Under the pieces are notes generated by a model. It worked only from the letters and a program-made list of their open reading frames with translations, was not told the DNA's origin and searched no databases. A stretch of 64,000 nt of DNA from Streptomyces sp. MBT53 (lineage in GTDB: Bacteria; Actinomycetota; Actinomycetes; Streptomycetales; Streptomycetaceae), in the NCBI RefSeq assembly GCF_016654115.1, contig NZ_JAEQAZ010000046.1, positions 1-64,000 on the forward strand, read 5' to 3'. Both the position numbers and the translations under genes were made by a program. Shown piece after piece: positions 19,819 through 28,037 of this stretch (position 1 is its first letter; each line of letters begins with the position of its first letter).

Positions 19819-19850
19819 CGCCCCGCCCATCCTTACGGATGAACGGGGCG
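19819..19850 (-). terminator. Terminator of the cyclophilin gene
   Basis: Interrupted inverted repeat CGCCCCG..CATCC-TTAC-GGATG..CGGGGCG, between the cyclophilin stop and the rhomboid start on the minus strand. Confidence 0.6.
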
Positions 19851-19902
19851 TTTGGTTCCCGGCGGTAAGTACTCGTGCCGGCCCTGTGATCCGGGGTCTG
19901 TC

Positions 19903-20430
19903 CTAGCGAGTCTCGACGACGACCGACTCGATGACCACGTCCTGGAGCGGGCGGTCGGTGCGCGGGTTGGTCTGGGTGGTCGCGATGGTGTCCACGACCT
20001 TCTGGCTCGCCGGGTCGGTGACCTCGCCGAAGATGGTGTGCTTGCGGGTCAGCCAGGCCGTCGGGGAGACGGTGACGAAGAACTGCGAGCCGTTGGTGCC
20101 CGGACCGGCGTTGGCCATGGCGAGCAGATAGGGCTTGTCGAAGCGGAGGTCCGGGTGGAACTCGTCCTCGAACTGGTAGCCGGGGCCGCCGGTGCCGTTG
20201 CCCAGCGGGTCCCCGCCCTGGATCATGAAGCCGCTGATCACCCGGTGGAAGACCGTGCCGTCGTAGAGCTTGTCCTTGGACTTCTCGCCCGTCTCGGGGT
20301 TGGTCCACTCACGCTCACCCGTGGCGAGCTCGACGAAGTTCCGGACCGTCTTGGGAGCGTGGTTCGGCAGCAGCCGGACCTCGATGTCGCCAAGGTTGGT
20401 CTTCAGGGTGGCGTAAAGCTGCTCAGCCAC
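19903..20430 (-). CDS. Cyclophilin-type peptidyl-prolyl cis-trans isomerase
   Basis: 175 residues, a single cyclophilin domain without signal peptide. Catalytic and binding segments are visible: VFHRVISGFMIQGGDP (catalytic Arg and Phe), GSQFFVT, and TIFGEVTDP. It accelerates proline isomerisation during protein folding in the cytoplasm. Monocistronic on the minus strand, with its own terminator. Confidence 0.95.
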   Translation of the reverse strand: MAEQLYATLKTNLGDIEVRLLPNHAPKTVRNFVELATGEREWTNPETGEKSKDKLYDGTVFHRVISGFMIQGGDPLGNGTGGPGYQFEDEFHPDLRFDKPYLLAMANAGPGTNGSQFFVTVSPTAWLTRKHTIFGEVTDPASQKVVDTIATTQTNPRTDRPLQDVVIESVVVETR

Positions 20431-20750
20431 GATCTGCCTTCCGTTGTCTTTCTGTGACCCCCAGATCCTCGCACGCCGACCGCGCCGAGTCGCCCGCCGG
20501 CCGAGGGCCTGTCCGGCGGGTCAGGTCGCAGAAATCCGGCCGAGTGACTCCGGGACAGGGGCAGGCGGCGGGGATCCGTGGCATTGTCGACGACAAGCCC
20601 CCGTTCCCCCAGTTCCCCCGTATTCATCCGCTATTACCCGTGATCGTGACCCGGATGCCCGTCCTCACATGCCCGGTAGCCGTCTGGCAGGCATGATCCG
20701 TATTTGGGTGGACAGACGAAGAAACGTACGCCACCGAGGAGGAGGAACCC
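20431..20750. other. Intergenic spacer between divergent cyclophilin and DUF5324 genes
   Basis: 320 bases without a credible gene. It must hold promoters for both flanking genes. I could not assign -35/-10 elements with confidence, and I saw no notable repeat. Confidence 0.5.
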
Positions 20751-21461
20751 GTGACCCGCATCGACAGCGTGCGCTCCGCGACCGGCTCGGCGAAGGACAG
20801 CGTGCTGCACGCCGCGGAAGTGGTGGCGCCCTACGCCGACACGGCCAAGGACAAGGCCGCGTACTACGCCCACGAGGCTCGTGTACGACTCGCGCCCAAG
20901 GTGTCCCTGGCCGCCGACCAGGCCCGTGTGCAGTACGACGCCCATCTCGCGCCACGTCTGGAACTGGCCCGCACGCATGTGCCGCCGAAGGTCGACCAGG
21001 CAGCCCAGGAGGCCGCCGTCCGCACCCGCAGGGCCGCCCAGCAGGCCGCCGAGTACTCCCGGCCGCGGATCGAGCAGGCGGTCGCCGCCGCCGGTCCGGT
21101 CAGGGACGAAGCCGCCGCGCGCGGTGCGGCGGCGCTCGCCGCGCTGCGTGGCCAGGTCTCGCCCCAGGAGATCCAGAAGCTGGTCCGCAAGCACGAGCGG
21201 CGGGCGAGGGCCGGCCGGCTCGCGAAGGGGCTGGCGGTGCTGGGCATCCTGGCGGGCGGTGCTTTCGCCGCCTGGAAGTGGTGGGACAAGCAGGCCAACC
21301 CCGACTGGCTGGTCGAGCCCCCCGCCGCGACCGAGGTGCCCGAGACGGGCCGTCTCTCCTCGGTGGACGGCAGCGGTCAGTCCGTGCTCGACCCCGAGGT
21401 CCAGGCGAAGCAGGCCGAGGACGAGGCCGCGGATGCCGCGGACCGCGACGAGCACCGCTGA
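20751..21461 (+). CDS. DUF5324 family protein
   Basis: 236 residues from GTG 20751, preceded by GAGGAGGAGG. Most of the protein is Ala-rich amphipathic helix (apolipoprotein- or phasin-like repeats such as KDKAAYYAHEARVRLAPKV). One hydrophobic helix lies at about residues 160-176, followed by an acidic tail. The family is restricted to Streptomyces and relatives, and its function is unknown. A 20-bp terminator hairpin follows. Confidence 0.85.
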   Translation: MTRIDSVRSATGSAKDSVLHAAEVVAPYADTAKDKAAYYAHEARVRLAPKVSLAADQARVQYDAHLAPRLELARTHVPPKVDQAAQEAAVRTRRAAQQAAEYSRPRIEQAVAAAGPVRDEAAARGAAALAALRGQVSPQEIQKLVRKHERRARAGRLAKGLAVLGILAGGAFAAWKWWDKQANPDWLVEPPAATEVPETGRLSSVDGSGQSVLDPEVQAKQAEDEAADAADRDEHR

Positions 21462-21486
21462 CGTCCTGACATCAGACGCACCGTCA

Positions 21487-21536
21487 ACATCGAGGTGGGG
21501 CAGGAGACTTGAGGGCCTCCTGCCCCACCTCGATGT
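21487..21536 (+). terminator. Strong terminator after DUF5324
   Basis: A perfect 20-bp stem (21487-21506 with 21517-21536) around a 10-base loop, followed by TTTC. Its right arm runs into the parS-like site. Confidence 0.85.
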
Positions 21537-21548
21537 TTCACGTGGAAC
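21535..21548. promoter_or_regulatory. parS-like ParB binding site
   Basis: GTTTCACGTGGAAC, one mismatch from GTTTCACGTGAAAC, in the intergenic spacer directly after the terminator of the DUF5324 gene. Confidence 0.8.
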
Positions 21549-21888
21549 AGTCGCGCGGACGGAGGAACCCCCTTGATTTACGCAAGCTGCCCGCGATGAC
21601 GTTTGCAACGCCCCAGGTGAACAAGTACCGCAGGGACTCCCTTAACGGACCGCACACCCCTGATTACACGACCGTATTCAGCCAGCTCACACACGTCCCG
21701 CACATGGGGACACACGTTCCCCACACTGCGCCGACCACCACCCCGGCGACCCGGTGGACCTCACCCGGTACCGATATTTGCGCAAACAACTGCAACGGCG
21801 AGCCGCCGTTTATGTGACGCACGTCACCTCGCGGGCACAAACAAGCACCGGCCGGACGCCACTGAGGGCGACCGGCCGGTGCGGGATG

Positions 21889-21961
21889 TGGAGCCTAGGG
21901 GAGTCGAACCCCTGACATCTGCCATGCAAAGACAGCGCTCTACCAACTGAGCTAAGGCCCC
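21889..21961 (-). tRNA. tRNA-Ala (anticodon TGC)
   Basis: Minus strand: acceptor GGGGCCT/AGGCTCC, D-arm AGCTCAGTTGGTAGAGC, anticodon arm CTGTC-TTTGCAT-GGCAG with TGC, and T-arm AGGGGTTCGACTCCCCT. CCA is not encoded. A hairpin terminator follows on its 3' side at 21845-21882. Confidence 0.96.
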
Positions 21962-22093
21962 GCTAGGGAAGCGTCCGACCGGCACAACCGGGCACCGGCG
22001 GGCTTCGGGGACCAGCGTACCGGGTCACCCCCGGTATCTCGCAAAAACTTGGGGCTCCCGGTGGACGACCACTCTCCGTAAGATGCTCGTCGT

Positions 22094-22111
22094 GGTTCGC
22101 TAGAGCGAACC
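22094..22111. promoter_or_regulatory. Candidate operator of the downstream HTH gene
   Basis: Perfect inverted repeat GGTTCGC-TAGA-GCGAACC, placed 31 bases before the ATG of the HTH gene and just downstream of TAAGAT (22079-22084), a plausible -10. The position suggests autoregulation. Confidence 0.55.
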
Positions 22112-22141
22112 GCGGTTTTGGGGAAGCGATGGGGAGACGCA

Positions 22142-22690
22142 ATGGACGCCGCACAGCAGGAAGCCACCGCCAGAGCGCGGGAGCTGCAGCGGAATTGGTA
22201 CGGGGAGCCTTTGGGGGCGCTCTTCCGTAAGCTCATCGACGATCTTGGCCTCAACCAGGCTCGTCTCGCGGGGGTGTTGGGACTGTCCGCGCCGATGTTG
22301 TCCCAGCTGATGAGCGGTCAGCGGGCGAAGATCGGCAATCCCGCGGTGGTGCAGCGGGTGCAGTTGCTGCAGGACCTGGCGGGGCAGGTCGCGGACGGCA
22401 GCGTGAGCGCGGCCGAGGCGACCGAGCGTATGGACGAGATCAAGAAGTCCCAGGGGGGCTCGGTGCTCAGCAACACCACGACCACGACGAGCAGTTCGGG
22501 AGCGCCCACGGTCAAACGGGTGGTCCGCGAGATCCAGTCACTGCTGCGTTCGGTGGCCGCCGCGGGCGACATCATCGACGCGGCGGACACCCTCGCCCCG
22601 AGCCACCCCGAACTGGCAGAGTTCCTCCGGGTGTACGGCGCCGGCCGTACCTCCGACGCGGTCGCGCACTACCAGTCCCACCAGAGCTGA
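22142..22690 (+). CDS. Helix-turn-helix DNA-binding protein
   Basis: 182 residues from ATG 22142. An HTH segment lies at about residues 30-65 (LNQARLAGVLGLSAPMLSQL, with a following GQRAKIGNP). A Ser/Thr-rich linker and a helical C-terminal domain follow. The perfect palindrome just upstream is a likely binding site. It is followed, after 150 bases, by a Ser/Thr kinase gene in the same direction; whether they form one unit is not clear. Confidence 0.85.
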   Translation: MDAAQQEATARARELQRNWYGEPLGALFRKLIDDLGLNQARLAGVLGLSAPMLSQLMSGQRAKIGNPAVVQRVQLLQDLAGQVADGSVSAAEATERMDEIKKSQGGSVLSNTTTTTSSSGAPTVKRVVREIQSLLRSVAAAGDIIDAADTLAPSHPELAEFLRVYGAGRTSDAVAHYQSHQS

Positions 22691-22842
22691 GCACCACGGC
22701 CCGGCCGTCGATCGGGGGTTCGACAGCCGGGCGCAGGGCAACTGCCGCGAGGGGGACACAACGGGGGCGCATGGGGGAGTCGTATCGCTCGTCTCGGGGG
22801 AAGCAACGGAGGTAGCCGCAGGGGGAGGAGCGACGGACAGCC

Positions 22843-24201
22843 ATGGGTGAGGTCTTCGCCGGCCGGTACGAACTGGTCGACCCGATAGGGCGCGGAGGTG
22901 TCGGCGCGGTCTGGCGCGCCTGGGACCACCGCCGGCGCCGCTATGTCGCGGCCAAGGTCCTGCAGCAGAGCGACGCGCACTCGCTGCTGCGCTTCGTACG
23001 CGAACAGGCGCTGCGGATCGACCACCCCCATGTGCTCGCACCGGCCAGCTGGGCCGCCGACGACGACAAGGTCCTGTTCACCATGGACCTGGTGGCCGGC
23101 GGTTCGCTGGTCCATCTCATCGGGGACTACGGCCCGCTGCCCCCCGCGTTCGTCTGCACACTGCTCGACCAGCTCCTCTCCGGCCTCGCCGCGGTGCACG
23201 CGGAAGGTGTCGTGCACCGGGACATCAAGCCCGCCAACCTGCTCCTCGAAGCCACCGGCACGGCCCGTCCACGCCTGCGCCTGTCCGACTTCGGCATCGC
23301 GATGCGGCTGGGCGAAGCGCGCCTGACGGAGACCAACCTCGTGGTGGGCACGCCGGGTTACCTCGCGCCCGAGCAGATGATGGGCGCGGAACCCGACTTC
23401 CCCGCCGACCTGTTCGCCGTAGGACTGGTGGCGTTGTATCTGCTGGAGGGGGCCAAGCCGGACTCCAAGGCGCTCATCCAGTACTTCGCCGAGCACGGGA
23501 CCCCGGGGGCGCCCAAGAGCGTTCCCGAGCCGCTGTGGCAGGTCGTGGCGATGCTGCTGCAGCCCGATCCAGGGGCTCGCTTCCGGACGGCCACGGGGGC
23601 GCGCAAGGCGCTCGCGGCGGCCGTGGAACTCCTGCCGGAGCCCGGTCCCGACGACGAGTTGATCGAGATCTTCGACCAAGTGGGGCCGCTGCCAACGGGG
23701 TTCGCGCCCGAGGGACCGCTGACGCGGGCTTCCGGGGTGGACACGGGGTCGACGCCGTCGCGTGTGACGGGACCTGAGACCGGTGCGCGTACAGGCACAA
23801 GCACAGGCACAGGTGTGGCTGCGGGCGGCGCGGACTCCGGGCTCCTCGACCCTCGGCAGGACAGCGTCCCCCAGCCGTCCACGTCGACACCTACACCCAC
23901 CCCCACACCGACGCCGATGTCGATGTCGGACACCGGCAGCTTCCATCTGCCTCCCCCGCAGACTCCGCAGATCCCCCATGCGCCCCATGTCCTGCCCTCC
24001 CCCCAGCCGCGCGCCGAACCCTCTACTGCTTCATACACCGCCCAGGTCCCATTGGTTCCGCCTACCGCGCCGCCGTTTCCGCAGCACCATGCCAAGCGCG
24101 CCCGGCGGCGGCCCGGGCCGCCCGCGAAGGTGGCGATACCGGTCCTACTGCTGGCCCTGGCCTGCTACGCCGTGGGGTTCTGGGCGCTGGCCCGCGTCTG
24201 A
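22843..24201 (+). CDS. Ser/Thr protein kinase with C-terminal membrane helix
   Basis: 452 residues. The kinase domain (about 8-270) shows GRGGVGAVW, HRDIKPANLLLE and DFGIAM, so catalysis is probably intact; the APE-type motif reads LAPEQM. Residues 285-410 form a disordered Thr/Pro/Ser-rich linker with a TPTPTPTP run. One transmembrane helix (about 427-447) lies three residues from the C-terminus, so the protein would be tail-anchored with almost no outside part, unlike PknB. Confidence 0.9.
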   Translation: MGEVFAGRYELVDPIGRGGVGAVWRAWDHRRRRYVAAKVLQQSDAHSLLRFVREQALRIDHPHVLAPASWAADDDKVLFTMDLVAGGSLVHLIGDYGPLPPAFVCTLLDQLLSGLAAVHAEGVVHRDIKPANLLLEATGTARPRLRLSDFGIAMRLGEARLTETNLVVGTPGYLAPEQMMGAEPDFPADLFAVGLVALYLLEGAKPDSKALIQYFAEHGTPGAPKSVPEPLWQVVAMLLQPDPGARFRTATGARKALAAAVELLPEPGPDDELIEIFDQVGPLPTGFAPEGPLTRASGVDTGSTPSRVTGPETGARTGTSTGTGVAAGGADSGLLDPRQDSVPQPSTSTPTPTPTPTPMSMSDTGSFHLPPPQTPQIPHAPHVLPSPQPRAEPSTASYTAQVPLVPPTAPPFPQHHAKRARRRPGPPAKVAIPVLLLALACYAVGFWALARV

Positions 24202-24228
24202 CCGGCCGGTGTCAGGAGGCCGCGGCCG

Positions 24229-25635
24229 CTACACCGCGGCACGGCGCCGGGCGGCGACCGTCCAGGCGCCGAGCGTCGCCAACAGCACGCTGCCCGCGCC
24301 GATCCCGGCCACCGCGAGCACCTTCATCGCGGTGTCGCCTCCCCCGCCACTCCCTGTCACGGCCGCCGCGCGGTCCTGCGCGGTGACGTCGAAGGCGTTC
24401 CGGGGTTCGGACCGCCCCGCGTACCCGGGCCCCTCGTGCGCCGTACCGGCGACCCGCACGCGCAGCGTCACCGGGAACGGCCCCTGGCCGAAGTCGTCGG
24501 CCACCTGCGCGGCCAGGTGCACGACGAGGTAGTACGACCCGGCGAAGCGCATCCCGTTCTCGTGGTCGACGACGAAGTAGCGGTTGCGGTACTCGACGGG
24601 CGGCAGGGCTTCGAGGGCGGCCGATCTCTGTCCGCCCTGATAGCTGACGCCCGCCTCGTCGACGGAGGCCCGCACGGGGTTGTAGAGCTCCAGGTCGAGC
24701 GCGCGGCTCACATAGCCGCTGCCCGCGTCCGAGGCCTCCAGGTCTGCGGTGACGGACAGCTGCTGGCCCCAGTCGACCGGCACCTTGTAGAAGAGGGTCC
24801 CACCGGGCGCGACATCACCTCGCCACACGCCCTGTCCGACGGCGACCGCCCCGGCGAACCCCGAACCGCCCGCACGGCTCCTGACCTCCCCCGTGACGGG
24901 CTCCGGCGACGCGGAGTTCCAGTCCTGGGGCGCGTCGGAGGTACCAGCCTGGGTGAGCGGCGGTTCCGACACCACGGTGAGTTCCAGCCCCCAGGCGTCC
25001 GCCGAGGAACCCGACGCGTCGACGCGTTCGACGACCACGTAGTACTGGCCGCCCCCCTTGCACAGCGCGTTGCCCGTCTCCCGCGCGGCCCAGGCGGCCA
25101 CCGGGTGCGGGCTCCTGCCGGCCCCGAAGGTGGCGCTCCGGTGGGTGCAGGCGGTTCCGGCGCCGTTCTGGAGCGACACCCTGATGCCGTCGGTGGCAGC
25201 GACCGTGGTGCCGGCCGGGGGCACGGCGGTGACGGAGGCGTAGACGTCGGACACGGCGTCGAGAGTGAGGCCGTAGTAGAGGGTGGCGCCCTTCGGAAGG
25301 GAACTCCGGTACGTCCCCCCGGTTTTCAGGCCTACGGCGTCCGCCGCACCGGTCGCGCCGTTGACGGCCCGGTCTCCCTTGTCGTACCCGTAGGAGCCCG
25401 GCGCCCCGGCCGCGGCGGCGGGCTGCCCCACCAGGGCGACGGCCGCGCACAGCACGGCGACGACGACACCGGCACGTCGTACGGCACTGGCGCGCGGCGC
25501 GCCCCCGACGGGTCGTACGGCCGCCCCGACGCGCCGTACGGCTGCCCTGGCAAGGGGCGTACGGCCGTCCTGTGCTCGCGTCCACGTGCGCGTCCGCGTC
25601 CGCGTCCGCCACCACGCCGTACGCCGCCGCCCCAT
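24229..25635 (-). CDS. Secreted, C-terminally membrane-anchored protein of unknown function
   Basis: About 468 residues from ATG 25635 (GTG 25638 is also possible). A long Arg-rich N-region built from repeated RT dipeptides precedes a signal-peptide-like helix (AGVVVAVLCAAVALVGQPAAA). The body is beta-rich and contains paired Ser/Asp-rich domains with four cysteines. A C-terminal transmembrane helix (VLAVAGIGAGSVLLATLGAW) is followed by RRR. No enzyme motif is recognised. An exported cell-surface protein is the safest reading. Confidence 0.7.
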   Translation of the reverse strand: MGRRRTAWWRTRTRTRTWTRAQDGRTPLARAAVRRVGAAVRPVGGAPRASAVRRAGVVVAVLCAAVALVGQPAAAAGAPGSYGYDKGDRAVNGATGAADAVGLKTGGTYRSSLPKGATLYYGLTLDAVSDVYASVTAVPPAGTTVAATDGIRVSLQNGAGTACTHRSATFGAGRSPHPVAAWAARETGNALCKGGGQYYVVVERVDASGSSADAWGLELTVVSEPPLTQAGTSDAPQDWNSASPEPVTGEVRSRAGGSGFAGAVAVGQGVWRGDVAPGGTLFYKVPVDWGQQLSVTADLEASDAGSGYVSRALDLELYNPVRASVDEAGVSYQGGQRSAALEALPPVEYRNRYFVVDHENGMRFAGSYYLVVHLAAQVADDFGQGPFPVTLRVRVAGTAHEGPGYAGRSEPRNAFDVTAQDRAAAVTGSGGGGDTAMKVLAVAGIGAGSVLLATLGAWTVAARRRAAV

Positions 25636-25777
25636 CACGCGCCACCCCTCGTCGTTGCTCCGGACGTGGCCCATCCTGCCCCGCACGCGCGCGTGGCATC
25701 CCGGCAATGCGTGCGAGCGTCCGAAACGCCCGGGTCGTGGCGGCCGTAACCGGGTTGGCGTGACGGCGCAACACAAA

Positions 25778-25802
25778 GCCCCGACCGCCAGGCGGTCGGG
25801 GC
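25778..25802 (-). terminator. Terminator of the DLW-39 gene
   Basis: A perfect 12-bp GC-rich stem (GCCCCGACCGCC) with a single-base loop, lying 25 bases past the DLW-39 stop on the minus strand; the tight loop means some pairs must open. Confidence 0.7.
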
Positions 25803-25826
25803 GTGCTCAGAACTGGATCTCGGTAC

Positions 25827-25955
25827 TCACGAACCCGTGGGCACGGAGTCGGTCGCCTCCGTCCACAGATCCTGCTCGGCGCGATCCGCCTGGATCTGGC
25901 GGTACACGAGGAGCCCGCCGATGGCGGCCAGTGCGACCAGGAGAAGCTTCTTCAC
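25827..25955 (-). CDS. DLW-39 family small protein
   Basis: 42 residues from GTG 25955. One N-terminal hydrophobic helix (KKLLLVALAAIGGLLVYRQI) is followed by the family hallmark DLW in AEQDLWTEATD. The family is found across actinobacteria, usually close to the gyrA-tRNA-Ile-tRNA-Ala region, and its function is unknown. That context agrees with tRNA-Ala on one side and the tRNA-Ile attachment site on the other here. Confidence 0.85.
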   Translation of the reverse strand: MKKLLLVALAAIGGLLVYRQIQADRAEQDLWTEATDSVPTGS

Positions 25956-26019
25956 CGCGCGACCTCGTCTTTCCTTGACGTAGGGGACCTCTGTCGCCCG
26001 ACTATACACACCGACCGAG

Positions 26020-26099
26020 ACCGATCGGTGACCTGCCTCCGCGGCCAACTCCCGCCCTGGAGAGCGCAGTAGAAGCGGATGGAACCGCTCCGATCGGAG
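26020..26099. promoter_or_regulatory. Two CCGATCGG palindromes in the DLW-39/DUF6344 divergent spacer
   Basis: ACCGATCGGT (26020-26029) and CTCCGATCGGAG (26088-26099) share the core CCGATCGG and are both perfect palindromes 68 bases apart. They lie in the 337-base spacer 25956-26292, which has no gene and must hold divergent promoters. Candidate paired operators; no regulator is known. Confidence 0.4.
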
Positions 26100-26292
26100 G
26101 GTGATCACACCCCCACGGACCGTTAATTTGGCCCTGATTCCTCCTCTTCCTTCGCTTTTTCGGCCTCTTGCACCCATCCGAGTGGTGTTCATCAGAACAT
26201 CGACGCGCCACGGCCGCCGGTCCCACACTTCGCGACGCCCATACACATCATGAGGAAAGTACGCAAATCGCCCAACCTGAAAGTGAGGGGCC

Positions 26293-26649
26293 ATGACCCA
26301 GATCAAGGTCATGAAGCTGTGGACCGCCTTCGTCACCGCCTTCATCTCTCTGTGCACCGCGCTCGGACTCATCACGATCACCGCGACGGCCGCCACCGCG
26401 GCGACGCCCCGCTCCGCGGCGACCGGCACCAGCGCACAGCCGACGGCACCGACGATCTCCCCCTGGTCCTTCACCAGGTCCCTGCCCCCCACGATGAAGC
26501 AGCGCATCCGGGCCGAGGCCCACGGCAAGTCCCCCAGCTGCCGCCACCGCCCGCCGACGGACACGGACGAGACCACGGAGACCACCGACTCGGCCGAACC
26601 GGCCCACACCGAGCAGACGGCACCCCTGGCGGCCCCTCTCCAGCGCTGA
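26293..26649 (+). CDS. DUF6344-like small exported protein
   Basis: 118 residues. The opening KVMKLWTAFVTAFISLCTALG leads into a hydrophobic helix, then an Ala/Thr-rich stretch and a proline/threonine-rich polar tail. It looks like an exported or membrane-tethered Streptomyces-specific protein. DUF6344 membership is from recognition of the N-terminus, and no function is known. The upstream spacer contains two palindromes. Confidence 0.65.
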   Translation: MTQIKVMKLWTAFVTAFISLCTALGLITITATAATAATPRSAATGTSAQPTAPTISPWSFTRSLPPTMKQRIRAEAHGKSPSCRHRPPTDTDETTETTDSAEPAHTEQTAPLAAPLQR

Positions 26650-26874
26650 CGCCCGACACGCGTCACCTCACCGCTCACCCACCGCCCCGACATCTCTGAC
26701 ACAGCGGCGAACTTGCGTACAACGCTTCAGAGAAGACCCCACAGACCCCCGGCCCGTCGTGGTCGGGGGCCTCAGTGCTGCCATTGCTCGGCCATGTTGT
26801 CCCGGCGCCCTTGTCGGTCACCTGGTCTGCTGCTGCCATGTATGTGCCGACGGCACATATTCGGGGGCGGGCCA

Positions 26875-27786
26875 ATGGGCGATCTCACGGTGAAACCGTG
26901 GAAACGGCACGGCATGGATCGGCTCTACGTGAACCTTCCGGACGGGACAACTGTCGCCTGGGCGGACCGGCCGACGAAGGTGGTCACGATCAAGGAGCAG
27001 AAGTACCGGGGCGAGGCCATGGCCCTGCTGCGGCAGCATCTCGGCGCTTCGTTGACTCTCCGTCCCGCCGCGCCCGCGCAGCCCGCCGAACGCCCGGAAG
27101 CACCCCCTGGAGAACCTGTTCGGCACGCCTCGCCGCGCCCCGCACGGCCGTTGGACCTGCCGAAGGTCACCGTCGCCGACGATCTGGCGGAGAACCGCCC
27201 CGGTGCGGCCCTGATCGAGGCGATCGCCGCCCGTGGACCGTCGCGGAGCCGGAGGCTCTTGACGAGGGTGCTGAGACGCCCCTCGGAGTGGGACAGCTGG
27301 TTCGTCGGGCTCGAAGGGGAACGGCGGGTGGGCCGGGAGTTGGCGCGGCTCTCCCCTCGTGGCTGGCGCGTCCTGCACGGCGTGCCCAAGTCCAACGGTG
27401 GTGACATCGACCACCTGCTGATCGGCCCCGGCGGAGTGTTCAGCATCAACACCAAGTGCCACCAGGGCGCCTCGGTCTGGGTGGGCGACACCATGGCCAA
27501 GGTCAACGGGGGTCAGCCGGCCCCGTACGCCAGGGCGAGCAGGGCGGAGGCGGCCTACGTCCAGGGCGTGTTGGAGCGGCACTGCGGCTTCCCCGTCCCG
27601 GTGGAGCCGGTCCTCGTCTTCGTCGGCGTGACCGCACTGCACCGCGCCGCGACGCAGTACACGGTACGGATCTACCAGGAGCGCGAGGTGTCCGCGCTCG
27701 GTCCCCTCACCGGCAGGCTGACGGCCGCACAGATCGAGCAGGTCTACGCCGTCGCGCGACACCGCCGCGTCTGGCTGCAGTCCTGA
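26875..27786 (+). CDS. NERD domain protein
   Basis: 303 residues from ATG 26875. The N-terminal 100 residues are unique. A NERD (nuclease-related) domain spans about 140-255, with GLEGERRVGREL, NGGDIDHLLIGPGG and NTKCHQG. The GDIDH acidic residues and following Lys match the endonuclease-like fold of this family. Activity has not been shown for most members. The gene ends at a strong terminator directly before the prophage boundary, so it is the last host gene seen. Confidence 0.88.
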   Translation: MGDLTVKPWKRHGMDRLYVNLPDGTTVAWADRPTKVVTIKEQKYRGEAMALLRQHLGASLTLRPAAPAQPAERPEAPPGEPVRHASPRPARPLDLPKVTVADDLAENRPGAALIEAIAARGPSRSRRLLTRVLRRPSEWDSWFVGLEGERRVGRELARLSPRGWRVLHGVPKSNGGDIDHLLIGPGGVFSINTKCHQGASVWVGDTMAKVNGGQPAPYARASRAEAAYVQGVLERHCGFPVPVEPVLVFVGVTALHRAATQYTVRIYQEREVSALGPLTGRLTAAQIEQVYAVARHRRVWLQS

Positions 27787-27816
27787 CCCGCGGTTCAGTG
27801 GTCGTGGGCGCCAAAA

Positions 27817-27840
27817 ACCCCCAGCCAACCGGCTGGGGGT
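27817..27840. terminator. Terminator between NERD gene and tRNA-Ile remnant
   Basis: Perfect 10-bp stem ACCCCCAGCC/GGCTGGGGGT with an AACC loop; A-rich on the left and TCTT on the right, so it can work in both directions. Confidence 0.85.
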
Positions 27841-27848
27841 CTTCGTGC

Positions 27849-27895
27849 TGGTGGGGCTAACAGGATTTGAACCTGTGGCCTCATCCTTATCAGGA
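27849..27895 (-). pseudogene. 3' half of tRNA-Ile(GAT), attachment site of the prophage
   Basis: On the minus strand the sequence runs from a CTGATAA anticodon loop through a T-arm (ACAGG-TTCAAAT-CCTGT) to the acceptor TAGCCCC, discriminator A and encoded CCA. The 5' half is missing: no GGGGCTA acceptor strand or D-arm is present to the right, where unrelated sequence begins. This is the displaced 3' tRNA fragment typical of integration into a tRNA gene. The restored tRNA should be at the far end of the element. Confidence 0.85.
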
Positions 27896-28004
27896 TTCAG
27901 CCCTAAAAGATGATCTCCCCAGGTCGAGAACGTGCAGGTCACAGACCCATCTACTTCGGGCTACACGGTCCGTACCCGCCCCGCCCCTGTGCGACGTACG
28001 CGCT

Positions 28005-28037
28005 TCCCGGGAAAGTTCCGGGATAGCTCCGGGAACG
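28005..28037. repeat. Three tandem 11-bp direct repeats near the attachment site
   Basis: TCCCGGGAAAG, TTCCGGGATAG and CTCCGGGAACG follow one another without gaps, sharing a CCGGGA core once per helical turn. They lie about 110 bases inside the element in a gene-free spacer (27896-28180). Candidate arm-type integrase sites or a protein-loading site. Confidence 0.5.

Larger units (their letters stand above)
21462..21888. other. Long spacer between DUF5324 and tRNA-Ala
   Basis: No gene supported. It holds a strong terminator (21487-21536), a parS-like site (21535-21548) and a perfect 11-bp hairpin (21845-21855 with 21872-21882) that would terminate the minus-strand tRNA-Ala. The stretch 21580-21830 is less GC-rich and shows nothing recognisable. 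Confidence 0.5.

Noticed and set aside
24229..25635. Arg-Thr dipeptide run as a functional domain
   Set aside because: It comes from a simple GCGTCC-type DNA repeat at the gene start and probably reflects slippage; it precedes the signal peptide.
27849..27930. A complete tRNA-Ile gene at the prophage boundary
   Set aside because: Only the 3' half folds; no acceptor 5' strand or D-arm lies to the right, so the gene is truncated here.
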